64,000 nt of DNA from assembly GCA_024752435.1 (NCBI GenBank), contig CP103030.1:1240001-1304000 (forward strand). Reading direction: 5' to 3'. Every line of letters begins with the position of its first letter. The first letter of the stretch is position 1. Positions 35,701-48,498 of this stretch are shown piece by piece. A program made the position numbers and the translations under genes. The notes beneath the pieces were generated by a model, which was not told the DNA's origin, did no database searches, and saw nothing but the letters and a program-made list of their open reading frames with translations. This stretch comes from Allantophomopsis cytisporea (taxonomy: Eukaryota > Ascomycota > Leotiomycetes > Phacidiales > Phacidiaceae).

Positions 35701-37375
35701 TATGGTAAACGATTTTTGCCTGTTCAACTGCTGCTGGTGTAGATGTCAAAGGTACTAGCCCTACACGTATTGGGAGCTTTCGGTTGACAAATCCTACAAG
35801 TTGTTGTGTCGCTATCATGAGATCGTTAACGTTGGAAAAGTCAATAGGGACTATCAAGTTATGAACATCCTTTCTGACTGCAGGGATTTGACCGGGGTAC
35901 GTTCTTTGGAGCATCTGCCCACATATCAGTACGAATTGTTCAGCTAGTTATCAAGAAACTTACAGATGTCAAATGAACCGGCCAGTCCTTGTACTTCTTG
36001 TCCTTCTCGATGTTATTCAGCCATATGATGACCAACTCATCTTCATGGATGTCTCGCCAGTCGAATCTCTGTGGTTCATCCGTGGCTTTCACAAGTGCTA
36101 CCTCTTGATGAGCGAGGAGGTCTACAGCTTCTTTACCTGTCAAGCCAAGGTCACGTACGCCGTTGATAAGTTTCCTCTCGCGACGAAGGATTTCGAGTAA
36201 GGAAAAGGGGTCCACTTCTCGTTCTGTGATCTGCCTACCATTAAGCCAGAAAACGTTGAATCCTGGTGGCACCAGCTCGGCCCGGTTTGCTTGATGCTCG
36301 GCTAGGAAATCAGGAGATACAGTCACCGCGGTCATGGCTGAGGAATATTTTGGAAAATCCTGAGACACCTTCAGCAGTGTCTCAAATGGATTTTCACTTT
36401 GCATGATATAGGTTGATGCTTGTAATCCCAAAGCGACAAGTTGCGAGGTCGACAATGGTTTCAGATCTGCAAGATCTTCATCATCCAGGCTGATGTGTTT
36501 CTCTTGAGCCTTATCTCCGCCATCATCACGATCGTCAATGACAATATAATCAGTGCGTTTGAGAGCGAGTTGCACACCATACCCACTGATTATTAAGGGC
36601 TCGGATGTAGATGCGAGTGAAGACCGATGACGAATACGATAAGAGGTCTTACCCTCGCGTGCAGTCTTCACCAAGGTCTTGTGGAATTTTGCAAAGGTTG
36701 GAGAGGTTATATCGGCGTATAGTATCGAAGCAGGAGCAGAGATATTTCCAAGGATTCTGTCGAAGGGCAGGTCTTGTCTATATATTATTAGCTTACGAAA
36801 AAATCATATCAATACCCGGCCTTACGGAATATTTGCCACGTCTCCATGTGGTTCTTCAAGTGTTGGCGAGCAATACTGTTTATCATTCAGCTGAACCCAA
36901 ACAGGACAAGAAGTCTCTTGCTCTGCGCTCAATGTTGGTTCCACCGCAGTATCATAAAATTGATATTGTGCTTCAATTCGAGGTGCGGAGGTTCGGAGAG
37001 AAAGAGAAAGTTGATAGGAGGCAATTGTCTCAGCATCAGTCATATGTCCATCGTCCTTCAAGGTCTTGACAAACAATTCGTAGAGGTCTTTATCGGTGGT
37101 AGCTTGTGAGAAGTAACCATCTGCGATACGGTCGAGCAATGGGAAATAGGAGGTAGAGTTCTCTTCAGCAGCAGTTTCTCTGTCAATAATGTTAGTATAG
37201 CTACATCATGCTTGCTGGATGTTACCTACAAAAGCTCAACTACGTACGGCGCAGAGTTGAAAGAAGTCTTCAACGCAACATTGATGGAGGGGCCTGCATT
37301 TGCATATGTGGAATGCAAGTATGTAGTGGCTATAATGGCGCCAGTGAGGCCCCATGGCAGTCCTTTGAATCCCAT
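32795..37375 (-). CDS. UDP-glucose:glycoprotein glucosyltransferase (UGGT)
   Basis: ER-lumen folding sensor that re-glucosylates misfolded N-glycoproteins so that they rebind calnexin. Four exons on the minus strand (37375-37230, 37179-36826, 36777-35964, 35914-32795) give 1477 residues. The start MGFKGLPWGLTGAIIATTYL is a signal peptide. The large N-terminal part matches the thioredoxin-like sensor region (for example VELLETAAEENSTSYFPLLD across the first junction). The C-terminal GT24 domain, from about residue 1160, has ASGHLYERMLNIMM, the metal-binding DAD at 1279-1281 (VIFVDADQIVRTD), PYHISALYVVDL and NLDQDLPNHMQ. The protein ends KKDEL, an ER-retrieval signal. Length and full domain order agree with active UGGTs, not the degenerate yeast Kre5. 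It shares a 526-base divergent promoter with alpha-COP. Confidence 0.96.
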
Positions 37376-37901
37376 CTCAAGTAGAGGCGTGAACGGTGAC
37401 CTTCTATAGACGAGGCTGAGATTGGAACAGTTATATATCTCGACGCAGGGACTATAAAGTTGTAATAGGTCGCTGAGATGTCGACTCAAAGGATTCGATC
37501 AATTGAGCGTAATAAAAGTCATCGTTGCGAGCTCAAAATTTAATTATTCTATAACTTGCGTCTTTCTCCAACGCTATATGTTGTCTTGGGGATTTATTGT
37601 TGTCTTGACACCTTGTCACATATGATGGAGCTGTCTCAAGCAGGTTAGTCGGGCCTTATATGAGCTTGGGCCCCTGGGGATTACTGTGGCCTAAGGCTTG
37701 GAATCCGGGAGATGCCACCTTGGGGATACTCAACTGCGATGTTAACACACAATTCCATATATCTGGTCAAGCTGTCGAACTTCTTAACGTCACCCGGTAG
37801 AGCACATTTAATCTTGCTCTTTCTTCTTTATATTACAACTGGTGCCTCCGTACTTGATGTGGGAAGCATAGACTTCTTCAACCTCTCCCTGTGCATTCAA
37901 G
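37376..37901. other. Divergent promoter between UGGT and alpha-COP
   Basis: 526 bases from the UGGT ATG (37375, -) to the alpha-COP ATG (37902, +). Contains TTGTCTTG twice (near 37583 and 37605) and AT-rich patches, but no exact unfolded-protein-response element was recognised. An open frame at 37712-37978 overlaps the alpha-COP start and looks spurious. Confidence 0.55.
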
Positions 37902-40900
37902 ATGCAGTCCTCCCCTACAATGCTCACAAAGGTAACACGATTGCGCTTTCACATTTCAGTATTCTGACACTTGGCTAATTATTTCGATTTAGTTCGAGTC
38001 GAAGTCTTCAAGAGCGAAAGGTCTTGCCTTTCATCCTAAGAGGTGTGTGGTGATATCTAACAGCTATAATTACTGAGCTCCTTAGCTGACTGGACTATGT
38101 CGCAGACCATGGATTCTCGTATCGTTACACTCCTCGACAATTCAACTGTGGGATTACCGAATGGGAACATTGATCGATCGATTCGAAGAGCATGACGGCC
38201 CAGTACGAGGCATTGACTTCCACAAGACACAACCATTGTTCGTATCCGGAGGCGACGACTATAAGATCAAGGTCTGGTCATACCAGACAAGAAGGTGTCT
38301 GTTCACTCTCAATGGACATCTTGATTATGTCCGCACAGTATTCTTCCATCATGAGTTACCGTGGATTATATCCAGTTCTGATGATCAGACAATCCGTATT
38401 TGGAACTGGCAGAACAGATCGTTAAGTATGTAGCCAGTATGAGGTCTCATCCCTTTCGCCATGCTGATGTGCTTTGAATAGTTTGCACCATGACTGGACA
38501 TAACCATTACACAATGTGCGCCCAATTCCATCCTAAAGACGATCTGGTTGTATCTGCTTCTTTGGATCAGTCAGTTCGTGTTTGGGATATTTCAGGTCTC
38601 CGAAAGAAGCACTCAGCGCCGACATCGATGACATTCGAAGACCAAATGGCGCGCGCGAACTCACAACAAGCCGATATGTTTGGAAACACCGATGCTGTAG
38701 TGAAATTTGTTCTGGAAGGCCATGACAGAGGTGTTAATTGGGTTTCGTTCCACCCTACGCTACCACTGATTGTTTCTGCTGGTGATGATAGATTGGTGAA
38801 GCTCTGGCGCATGAGCGAGACGAAGGCTTGGGAGGTTGATACATGTCGAGGACATTTCCAGAACGCGAACGGATGTTTGTTCCACCCGAATCAAGATCTT
38901 ATGCTGTCCGTTGGCGAAGACAAGACCATTCGTGTATGGGATTTGAACAAACGAACCTCCGTACAATCTTTCAAGCGCGAAAACGATAGATTCTGGGTTA
39001 TTGCAGCGCATCCCGAAATCAATCTTTTTGCGGCTGGACATGACAACGGCGTCATGGTTTTCAAACTTGAGCGCGAGCGACCAGCATCCGCTGTCTACCA
39101 GAATAACTTGTTCTTCATCACCAAGGACAAGCATGTTCGATCCTACGATTTCGGTAAGAACATCGAAAGCCCAACGCTTTTGTCTCTGAAGAAGCTGGGC
39201 AGCCCATGGGTCCCACCTCGATCATTGTCATACAATCCTGCAGAACGAGCAGTGCTTGTCACGTCCCCGGCCGACGGAGGCTCTTACGAGCTCATCAACT
39301 TACCACGCGATGCTTCTGCGTCAAGCGACCCAACGGATATCAAGCGTGGACAAGGTAACTCCGCGGTGTTCGTGGCGCGTAACAGATTCGCTATTTTCAC
39401 GCAAGCAAATCAGCAGATTGATATCAAGGATCTATCTAACTCAACCACGAAAACTATCAAGCCTCCCACCGGTACCACTGATATCTACTTTGGCGGAACT
39501 GGAAACCTTCTTCTTATCACTCCTACTGCTGTTCACTTGTACGATATCCAACAGAAGAAGACTCTCTGTGAACTAGCGGTTACTGGTGTTAAGTACGTGG
39601 TCTGGTCCAACGATGGACTTTACGCTGCCTTGCTCAGCAAGCACAATGTGACAATTGTCACGAAGACCTTGGAGCAGGTCAGCTCACTTCACGAAACCAT
39701 CCGCATCAAGAGCGCTACCTGGGATGATGCAGGTGTTCTCCTCTACTCTACCCTCAACCACATTAAATACACCCTGCTCAATGGTGACAACGGAATTGTA
39801 CGCACTTTGGACCAAACTGTTTATCTTGTCCGTGTCAAGGCCCGCAGTGTATACTGCTTGGATCGAAATGCCAGACCAAAGATCCTCAATATTGATCCAA
39901 CAGAGTACAGGTTCAAGCTTGCTCTTGTTAAGCGTAATTACGAGGAAATGCTTCAGATCATTAAGAACTCGAGTCTTGTTGGCCAAAGCATTATTTCATA
40001 CTTGCAAAAGAAGGGCTACCCTGAGATCGCACTCCAATTCGTTCAGGACCCACAGACACGATTTGAACTGGCTATTGAATGCGGCAATCTCGATGTGGCA
40101 GTAGAAATGGCCAAGCAACTTGACAGACCTAAGCTCTGGACTAGACTTGGTACTGAGGCATTGGCTCACGGAAACCACCAGATTGTGGAGATGACCTACC
40201 AAAAGCTCCGTCAGTTCGACAAGCTGTCTTTCCTCTACCTTGCTACTGGAGATGAAGCCAAGCTCTCTCGTATGGCGAAGATTGCTGAACACCGCGGCGA
40301 TTTTACTGCACGATTCCAGAACGCTTTGTACCTTGGTGACGTTGAGGACAGAATACAAATGTTCAAGGAGATTGACTTATGTAAGAGATCTCCACTATAC
40401 GCTCTCTTTGATCTTACTAGTTTGCTGACTTTTCACAGATCCTCTTGCGTATATGACTGCTAAATCTCACGGTTTGACCGAGGAGTGCGAGTCTATTCTC
40501 GAGGCTACGGGATTGACTGAAGAACAAATCACCCTCCCATCTCTTGGTTCACCATTAACTCCACCAAAGCCAGTTGTACCAACCTACAAGTCTAACTGGC
40601 CAACAAAGGCTACCTCAACCTCCTTCTTCGAAAAGGCCCTTCTTGGCCAAGTTGAGGGATTGTCCTTGGAGGATGAGCCAGCTGCAGCTTCAAATGGTTT
40701 TGGACTTGATGATGCTGAGGACCATGCTGCGAACGGAAATGGAAACCTTATTGAAGAAGAGGATGATGAGGATGCCGCCGGCTGGGATATGGGCGACGAC
40801 ATTGTACCAGAGGTTGAGAGTGACTTTGTCAACGTTGACAGTGCTGAAGCGGGAGCTGGCAGCAGCGAGGCTGAGTTATGGGCACGAAACTCTCCAATAG

Positions 40901-41831
40901 CCGCCGATCACGTTGCAGGTGGATCTTTCGACACAGCCATGCAATTGTTGAATAGACAAGTAGGAGCTGTGAACTTCGCTCCTCTGAAGCCACGATTCTT
41001 GGAGATTTACCAGGCGTCAAAAACCTATCTCCCAGCATCTCCATGCCTCCCACCACTCATCAACTACGTTCGCCGTACTCTGGATGAAACAGACTCCCGT
41101 AAGGTTCTCCCAATCATTCCTCGAGACCTCGAGTCTATTGCCTCTGGAGATCTGCAACGTGGATATGACTCTATGCGTCAGAACAAGCTTGAGGATGGTG
41201 TTCAAATCTTCAAGTCTATCCTTCACGCTCTCCTTGTCAATGCTGTGTCTGAGAATTCCGAGGTTGATGAGGCGAAGAGCATTATTACCAAGGCTGCCGA
41301 GTACGCGATTGCCATGGATATTGAGCTCAAGCGTCGTGCTCTCGGCACCGGTGATCTCAAGCGTAGCTTAGAGCTTTCTGCCTACTTCACTATTCCAAAG
41401 CTTGAGGTTGTACACAGACAATTAGCACTCATTAGCGCTATGAAGCTCGCCTACTCAAATAAGAACTTCAACTCTGCTCTCAGCTTTGCAAACCGCATCT
41501 TGGCAAACGGCGGAACTGCTAAAATTCTTGAAAACGTAAGTCAACCCTGCATGATCATATCGAGAATAATATACTGATGTTATCACAGGCACGAAAGATC
41601 AAGGCGGCATGCGAACGCAACCCCAACGACGCCATTGACATTGAATTCGACCAATTCGCCGAGTTCGATATCTGCGCCGCTTCCCACACGCCAATCTACT
41701 CCGGCTCCTCCTTCGAGACATGCGCCTTTGACGGTAGCAAGTTCCAGAGCTCGTACAAGGGCACTGTCTGCACGGTGTGCGGCGTTTGCGAGATTGGCAA
41801 GAATGGCAGTGGATTGAAGCTCATTGCTTAG
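37902..41831 (+). CDS. COP1: Coatomer subunit alpha (alpha-COP)
   Basis: Large COPI coat subunit; drives Golgi-to-ER retrograde transport and binds dilysine cargo. Six exons are inferred: 37902-37931, 37993-38042, 38106-38425, 38482-40380, 40439-41535 and 41589-41831, giving 1212 residues, close to yeast alpha-COP. The first two exons are only 30 and 50 bases and encode MQSSPTMLTK and FESKSSRAKGLAFHPKR; the joined start matches the conserved alpha-COP N-terminus. WD40 repeats fill residues 1 to about 320 (IKVWSYQTRRCLF, IRIWNWQN, VRVWDISG, IRVWDLNK). A second propeller and helical solenoid follow, then an acidic linker near 830-900. The C-terminal domain carries the cysteine-rich end with CTVCGVCEIG and finishes GLKLIA. 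All junctions keep frame. Cytosolic. Confidence 0.98.
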
Positions 41832-42719
41832 TTGTGGTCTAGATGAATTAGTCTTTGTGGTTCTCTGTTTTTGATGCCTGCGCGTATGTCCTGGTCTCTG
41901 TCTAGCTTCTCTGCTGATATTTTTGTTTGCACACGGAAGGAGTTCTTTGGTCGAGAAAACATAAAAGTAGAATTAGTATTTTACTTTTCTTGTGGTTGTA
42001 GTATGTAGTTGAATTTGATGAAGACTCATGTTCTAGATTTTTAATACTCTGGCTGGCTGTCCTGCTGTGCACATTGCTGCTGTCTATGAACTTTTGAATA
42101 ATCGTCCGCTACATACTTATGATATTCAATGCAAAGTTCCCACTTCTTCAGACATGTTTCCCAAAAGACTTGCGCCTCTCAAGGCCTATGAGCGTGTGCC
42201 GGCATATGTAGCTTTGGATTTTCAAAGGTCGATCTCACGCCTGGAATCTCCTTCAACAAAACCTCAACTTGTACCATTCACCCTCTTCAGCACCCTGAGC
42301 AAGTCAGAGCATCCAATGAGAGCTTCAAGCCTGGTCCGAGGAGTCAGCATTACAATGCCAAGCATCATTTTCGGTGATGGCGATATGCAAATTACGTTCT
42401 TACTGAAGTAGCTTGGTATGTGGGCAATATTTCCAGTTTATACAACATTCACACATGCATAGTCACAGATCACATCACAACCCGAAAGCACACGCGCGTG
42501 GGCTAACCCAGCGCAAGGAGGGAGTACAGCTCAAAAAGCCTCTCACCTCCCGGCCTCAGACACGAAACTTGATGACACCGAAGTGTTTGTTTGTGGAAGC
42601 CTTTTGATTTGTTCATATAACTCCCCTAGCCATGTGTAGCCATTTCAGGCAAACGAATCCAGCACAGTGACCTTAACCCATTCCATCATGACCCTTTTGT
42701 GGTATCAAAGTTTTTCCAT
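41832..42719. other. Intergenic between convergent 3' ends
   Basis: 888 bases between alpha-COP (+) and uL15 (-). A 114-codon frame at 42067-42411 (+) has no family features and lies in a 3' region; not called as a gene. Confidence 0.55.
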
Positions 42720-43382
42720 TTATGCGACCAACTCAACAACACCACCGGCCTCGGTGATCTTGCGCTCAGCCTCCTTGGAGACCCAGCGGGCACGAACGAC
42801 GAGTGGGATCTCTGGGAGACGACCCTTTCCGAGGACCTTGGAGTAACCGAGGGAGAGGAGGTCAAGGACTGGGACGGTGTCCTTCTTGGCGGAGGAGAGG
42901 TACTCATCACGCTTCTCAACTGGGACGAGGGACCAAAGCTGGGGAGTAAGTCAGAATTTGCGCGTGCTTCAATTTTGAAGTTGGTTTTTCTTACCTTGTC
43001 AAGGTTGATGACTGGCTTCCAGAAGTGGTTCTGTTGCTTGTGGAAGTATCTCATACCGACCTTTCCGAAGTAACCTGGATGGTACTTGTCCATGTTGGTT
43101 CTGTGGTGGTGTTGACCACCAGCAAGACCTCTACCACCGGGATGCTTGCGGTGCTTACCGACACGTCCGTGTCCGGCGGAAACGTGACCGCGGCTAAGAA
43201 AGATGTTAGTGATTCCATCTTCTCAATTGATGTCTATATTTCGATGATTTGACGATATTCCGTAAAGACTGGTTGTGAGACGCAGAATTTTTGAAATCGC
43301 TTTCTTTCACTCGAAATCGAATTGTGACTGGATCGATGGATAGAACATACTGTTTGCGGGTCTTTGACAAGTGGGTAGGCAT
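42720..43382 (-). CDS. RPL28: 60S ribosomal protein uL15 (L27a/L28)
   Basis: Component of the large cytosolic ribosomal subunit. Three exons on the minus strand (43382-43351, 43193-42995, 42938-42720) give exactly 149 residues, the length of yeast Rpl28. The start MPTHLSKTRK and the glycine/histidine block HRGHVSAGHGRVGKHRKHPG are diagnostic; the end AERKITEAGGVVELVA also matches. Intron 1 (156 bases) sits 32 bases into the coding region, a common place for ribosomal protein genes. A telomere-repeat-like AACCCTAA lies 82 bases upstream of the ATG. The opposite strand is open over much of exon 3, but that is a shadow. Shares no promoter with CHL1, which is transcribed toward it. Confidence 0.98.
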
Positions 43383-43853
43383 GTTGGCGGATGTCGAATT
43401 GTCGTTGTCGTCGTCAGAGCAGAAAAGAATCGCGATCTCGAACTTCTATGTTTCGTTGTGGGAAACCCTAATGGCGCTAGTGCTTAGCGACAACGCAAAT
43501 TCCTTATCGGTGCCTTACGATTCACTTTCAGCCCTCAATATAAGGCATGAACAACGGAGCTTGTACTTTTTTTTCAACCAAGTACCAGCATCTGAATTTT
43601 GGCAATGGTTTCTGAAATATATGTTTCGTTAAGCATTTACTAAATTGATTTGACAATGGTAGCATCTTCTCATATTCAGTACTTTGACTTGTAAGTCTAT
43701 AGTATAGACAGCTCTTGTTTTAAGAGTCCTGATCACCATCATTCGATTAATACAACACTAAACAGTAATGTTATTGTCGTTCTTCCATGCAAAGTGCTAT
43801 GCATTCAAATTCCAAAGTCCATATTTCATAAATCCAAATGTCTTCATCCCAAA
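43383..43853. other. uL15 promoter and CHL1 3' flank
   Basis: 471 bases. The left part is the uL15 promoter; the right part, AT-rich, is the CHL1 3' end. No gene seen. Confidence 0.6.
43464..43471 (+). promoter_or_regulatory. Tbf1-like AACCCTAA box in the ribosomal protein promoter
   Basis: AACCCTAA, one telomere-repeat-like unit, lies 82 bases upstream of the uL15 ATG. In Candida and many filamentous ascomycetes Tbf1-type sites of this sequence mark ribosomal protein promoters. Confidence 0.5.
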
Positions 43854-46842
43854 TCAAACCCTCTTACTCCTAAAGAACTTACTTAAAGCGCCCATCAACT
43901 CCGCAAAAGCCTTCGTCTCGGCCTCCTTCACCAACCCCTCTTGAATCCAGCCCGGTAATTTTCTCTTGATCCTGTCACTCCCAAACCTCTTGTCAAGCAT
44001 GATAATAGCCGCATAATCTCCCCTATGCCTAATGGCCCGCCCAACACTCTGATTGACGGCCCTCATACAAGCATTCTCATAGAACTCCCTGCCCGCAACC
44101 TTCGCCTGAGTCTTCCACGCACCCTCTCCGCCTTCAGCCTTTGCCTCCGAGAGTCTTGAATACGTCGTGCTTTCAATATGCTCGATCTTCGATCTCCATT
44201 CGGCACTATGGATGTTCGGGAATGGAAGTCCAACAATAATAACGCCGCGACCGAGCCGGTCTGAGAAGTTGATTCCCTCTGACATTTTCCCACCGATGAC
44301 AGAAAGCAACAGGCCCCCCTTACCGGTATCTATAGCCATAGCATATTCCTGTAACACCTCCTCGACGCTCGCTGAGCCTTTACTTTCCATAAACACCTGC
44401 TTACGGGTACCCAATCTCTCCCAAAGAGATTTATGTCCCGCAGGCGCGGTCCGCTGCCAACGCTGGACAACGGTATCTAGGTACGCATAGCTGGGGAAGA
44501 AGACGACGACACCGTCAGGGATAGTGATGCAGAGGTTAAGAATTGCTCTCCCCAGCTCGTCGATCATGACATCTGTGCCGCGCTTCTCGAAGGTGAATTC
44601 GAAATCGACACCCCTAGGCCCCTTTCCCACCGGCCAGGCGAGCAGATTCTCTTTCGGGATAACGTGGCCGCAGCTGAGGGTAGTTATTTGGCTTTCAGGG
44701 AGGTAGGAGAAGAGATGCCGGGTGTAGTCGCTCACGGGCGACATCGTACCGCCGGCGAGCACGACGGCTCGGGCTTCGGAAACGATCTCGCGGAAGTGGT
44801 GGGTTGGATCCAGGAGGAGGTATTTAAGGGCGATGTCGGTCTTGTCTTCTGTCCGGACGTGGAAGAGCCTTCCTTCTGCGCTCGGGTTCGTCAGTGCGGC
44901 CAGAAGACCATGAAAGTGTTGGAGGACAGGGGTTGTGACTTCGGAAGGCCTCTTTGGTGCTTCTTTTGTATGTGTTGAGGTTGTTATCGTTTGTTGCTGC
45001 TCAGCATACACAAGGTACCCTTCAACTTTGCGAGCAAGCTTGCTGTCTTGAAGGTAACGCATAAGCTTATACAGGTTTATCTGGTCGACACCTTTGCCTG
45101 CCAGAAGTTCTGTTGAGTCTACAACACCTTCAGCTTGCTGCAGTAATCATGTTAGCAACACACCTCTGAAGGACACATTGAAGATCATACCTTGCCGCCC
45201 ATTCGATTCTCCAAGTAAGCTGCTAATGAATCTAAGAGTCTGACAACCTGCGCGACATAAACCCTATTCTTACCCTTCAACTTATTCCTGAACTTCTGTA
45301 GATAGATCCCAAGCCCACCTCGGGCCTTTTTTAATTGCGTCAGCGTCACACTGATTCCATGGATGCCTGCAATAGCATCCATTAGATTATGCGCCTCATC
45401 AATTATGACCACATGTCCTTTGAGGCTCAATCCCAAGGCTTCTCTAGCGTTCTTCTGCAGAAGCAAAGGGTATGGCAACGTGACAATCTCAGATGCCTTG
45501 ATAGCAGACCGTGAAGCATAATATGGACAAATACCAATCTTCTTCCCGAGAGTGCCCAGCTCCTCAATATCTCGAATCGTAGCTAGGCTGTGATCGCGAA
45601 AATCATTCACGAGGGATTGGTTTTCTTTGTTTGGGAGGAAGGAGCATTTGTGTTCTGAAGATGTCCCAGATTGCTGGAGCTCCATGCACCGTTCATTTAT
45701 TGCTGTTGCAGATCGTCCCGGAGTGTTGACTTTAGGATTGATACAAAGGTTCTTGCGAGACCCCAGAGTTAGATGCTTGAAATCTTCGATCAGTACTTCA
45801 CTGGTTCCCTTGACTTCTGGGGGATTAGACTGAAGGGCTGGTGGCATCTTGACCCGTCGTAGCTCATTGATGAATTGAGTCAGCTGCGAGTGAGTTCGAG
45901 AGCAGAAGAATATCTGATTTCTGTCAGCTACAGCACCATAATAATCATCGTATCTGCAAAATGTACCTTGATCTCGTCATCCTTCTCTTCCTCATCATCC
46001 TGCCTTGGCTTTATCACCATACCAAGCTTATCCATCAACGCCAAGGTATCAGCAGAAAGTCCATCTGCGGAGTCGTTCTTCCTAGACTTGACAGCAACCT
46101 CTTGATCACTATCATAATCATCCAGCACGAACTCCGCATCATCCTCGACGTCAGCTTTAGTCGCAGTAGAATCCAACTTACGCCTCTTCTGATCTTGATC
46201 GCCTTTCAGGTACTTGTCCTTCTGCGCCTTTTCTTTGGCTCTGATTTTTGCTAATCGCGCTTCCATCTCTTCCCGCTGTTGGATAAGGTCTCGTCTTTGC
46301 CGAGCTTTGGCTTGTTCGATGACCCATTCTGGCTCATCTGTGTCTGTGGTGTGTCAGCAACATAGGGTGCTGATTGAGAGTTGGACCTACCACCTTGCGT
46401 CCATGACAGTCCTTCTTCGAAAGTCTTCTTCTTGTGATCTCGCAGCCACGTGAGGGAGCCGCATATCAAACTTAAAGATTTACCCTGTTATACTTTAGCT
46501 CATCATGCTTATGCAATGATAAAATTGCACTTAAACAACATTTGTTAAGCAAGACTTTTACACAAATAGTTTCATTGGAAATAGAAGGACGCAGGAAATA
46601 AGTGAAGGCTCAAGAACAGTAAAGACGAAAGGTCGAAAAGACGTATATACTCAAGCATAAAAGTGCTCATATATAAATAACAGTTCTAAACTTACCGTAC
46701 CAGTTGGGCTTTCCAATATTCCCACCTTCCCTTGATCTAGGACCTGATAGACTGTCCGCATGAAATCTTCCTGTATCGTATACGGGGTATAAGGATGGTG
46801 GAAATCGACGGTCACCTGACTCTCATCATCTTTGGAAGCCAT
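43854..46842 (-). CDS. CHL1: Chl1/DDX11-family Fe-S DNA helicase
   Basis: 5'-3' DNA helicase of the XPD/FANCJ group, needed for sister-chromatid cohesion and replication-fork processing in the nucleus. Five exons on the minus strand (46842-46696, 46484-46391, 46343-45967, 45913-45191, 45137-43854) give about 874 residues. Walker A, ESPTGTGKS (44-52), is split by intron 1. An acidic insert (VEDDAEFVLDDYDSDQE) separates motif I from motif Ia (FFCSRTHSQL). Four Fe-S cluster cysteines are present at about 263, 282, 296 and 335 (NLCINP, ERCMEL, HKCSFL, GICPYY). DEAH is at 378-381. Late motifs VVFFPSYAYL, GKMSEGINFSDRLGRGVI and NQSVGRAIRHRGDYA are intact. The exon 2/3 junction has alternatives that add or drop 1-2 residues. 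Two ACGCGT boxes lie upstream. Confidence 0.95.
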
Positions 46843-46952
46843 TTTGCTGGCTCAGTTGCTGTCTGACTCAATAAAAAGCCTCTTAAGACATAATAGTAGC
46901 TTTCATTCTCTTGGGTGCTCATGAAGTGTAAATGGTGTTTGCGACGCCGCCT

Positions 46953-46987
46953 ACGCGTCCTTGAATTTGTTGAATATCTAAACGCGT
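46953..46987. promoter_or_regulatory. Two MluI cell-cycle boxes (ACGCGT) upstream of CHL1
   Basis: ACGCGT at 46953-46958 and 46982-46987, 111 and 140 bases upstream of the CHL1 ATG. The element is palindromic and is the core binding site of MBF (Mbp1/Swi6-type), which drives G1/S genes in fungi. Confidence 0.55.
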
Positions 46988-48482
46988 GATATCGCGTTCG
47001 AATTTTGATTTGCGCTAATATGAAGCCTCAAGAATACTCCGGATATTTGAATTTATCACGAGGGATATGATATAGATAAACAGATCGGAAGATCCGTAAT
47101 TTACCAGCTATTTGATGATTTATGTACTGGCACATCGGGTTATTTTGTTTTCAATAATATAAGTATCATGACTTTTGAACTTTTTTTTCGAAATATTGAG
47201 AGACGTCGAATTGTTTTTATCCAAATTTCCATCGAAAAGTTTCGTCCATGCATTTTTAAAGTTTGTTGGACAAAGTAATGGCGCAACATTCAGGAGGGAC
47301 GTCTTCAAAACATAGACTAAATTCTTAAAATTATCTCAACTTATAAGAAGTCATGATGTCTTTTTGATTCACCTATTACCTGTTGGTGACACTGTTTAAA
47401 AGCCATGTGCCCAGACTGGCTATCGATTTTTGACCGTCTCATCGACAGCGGAGGGCATTGAAGCCGAGGGTCCTGATGATGCAATGTGGCGCGCCCAAGA
47501 GATTACATGCAGAGCATGAGCATGCTGTTAGTCAGGGCAACAGGCAGGTAAGGCTGACTTGATTGAATTCAATTGATTTGCTCATCGTCACCCTCACTGT
47601 TACCGGAGGAGATGAGTGAATCCGAAATTGAGGAAGTAAGAGCAGACCGAGTATTCCCCAGAGAAAGAAGATCTTTGCTCTACTCGTACCAAGTGTACTC
47701 GTACGCATTTGATAGACGCCATAGTGAGCAACGACTATTGCCCCAGTCATTGCGACAGTAGTCTCCTATCTCAGCTGGACAATTCACAAATGCTTCCAAG
47801 AATAGGGCCAAAGAAGCTTAAAGACGTTCCGGACTCCGAGAGAAAAATGGATCAGACGCATAAAAATACATCCAGCACCATCTGTATTTGTGCCTACGAC
47901 ATGGAACGAGGAGAACGATCTTGTTGCCAAGCTTTGTAGACTGGCATAAGTGTGTGGAAGGGAGCGAGGGACAGGGGGAATTGACCGTTGATCGTTGATC
48001 GTTGGATCGTTTGTCTTTTTCCTTTGGGGAGGGTCTGCTCTCTCTCTTGACTGGGGGGCCACCAGGGGAACGTTCCTCTACCCTTAATTATTTTCTGCCT
48101 CTTGGTGCTTCATAGGAAATTGCGCCCACGCATTTGGGTACGGGTTCGCCCGCATAACTATTAACAGCATTGAACAGCCACACTCCCCCGGTGCTTGTGC
48201 AAAGCCGATGACTGCCTATGCTGGCGTCAGTGGACATTAAGCACGACATGTACACGTACACTATCCTTCGTATTTCAGACGTCGAATTTACAAATTGAGC
48301 GACAATAATGTAGACTCTGATATAATGATGATCGCAGTAGCTTGATGTACAGTTGATAATAGAGGAATGGTGCGTGCGGTATTTTCGGTAAGATATTGAT
48401 GATAGCAACGCATATATGCTGTAGTCAATAATACGAATGATTATACGCATTCGCATTTGTATACGGAGCACTATGTATGTAT

Positions 48483-48498
48483 ACACACACACACACAC
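48483..48498. repeat. (AC)8 microsatellite
   Basis: Eight perfect AC units in the CHL1-CHS4 intergenic region. Confidence 0.95.

Noticed and set aside
42067..42411. 114-codon plus-strand frame after alpha-COP
   Set aside because: No recognisable domain, and it lies in a 3' flank between convergent genes; chance frames of this length are common here.
42699..43073. 124-codon plus-strand frame over the ribosomal protein gene
   Set aside because: It is the exact antisense of uL15 exons, whose identity is certain.
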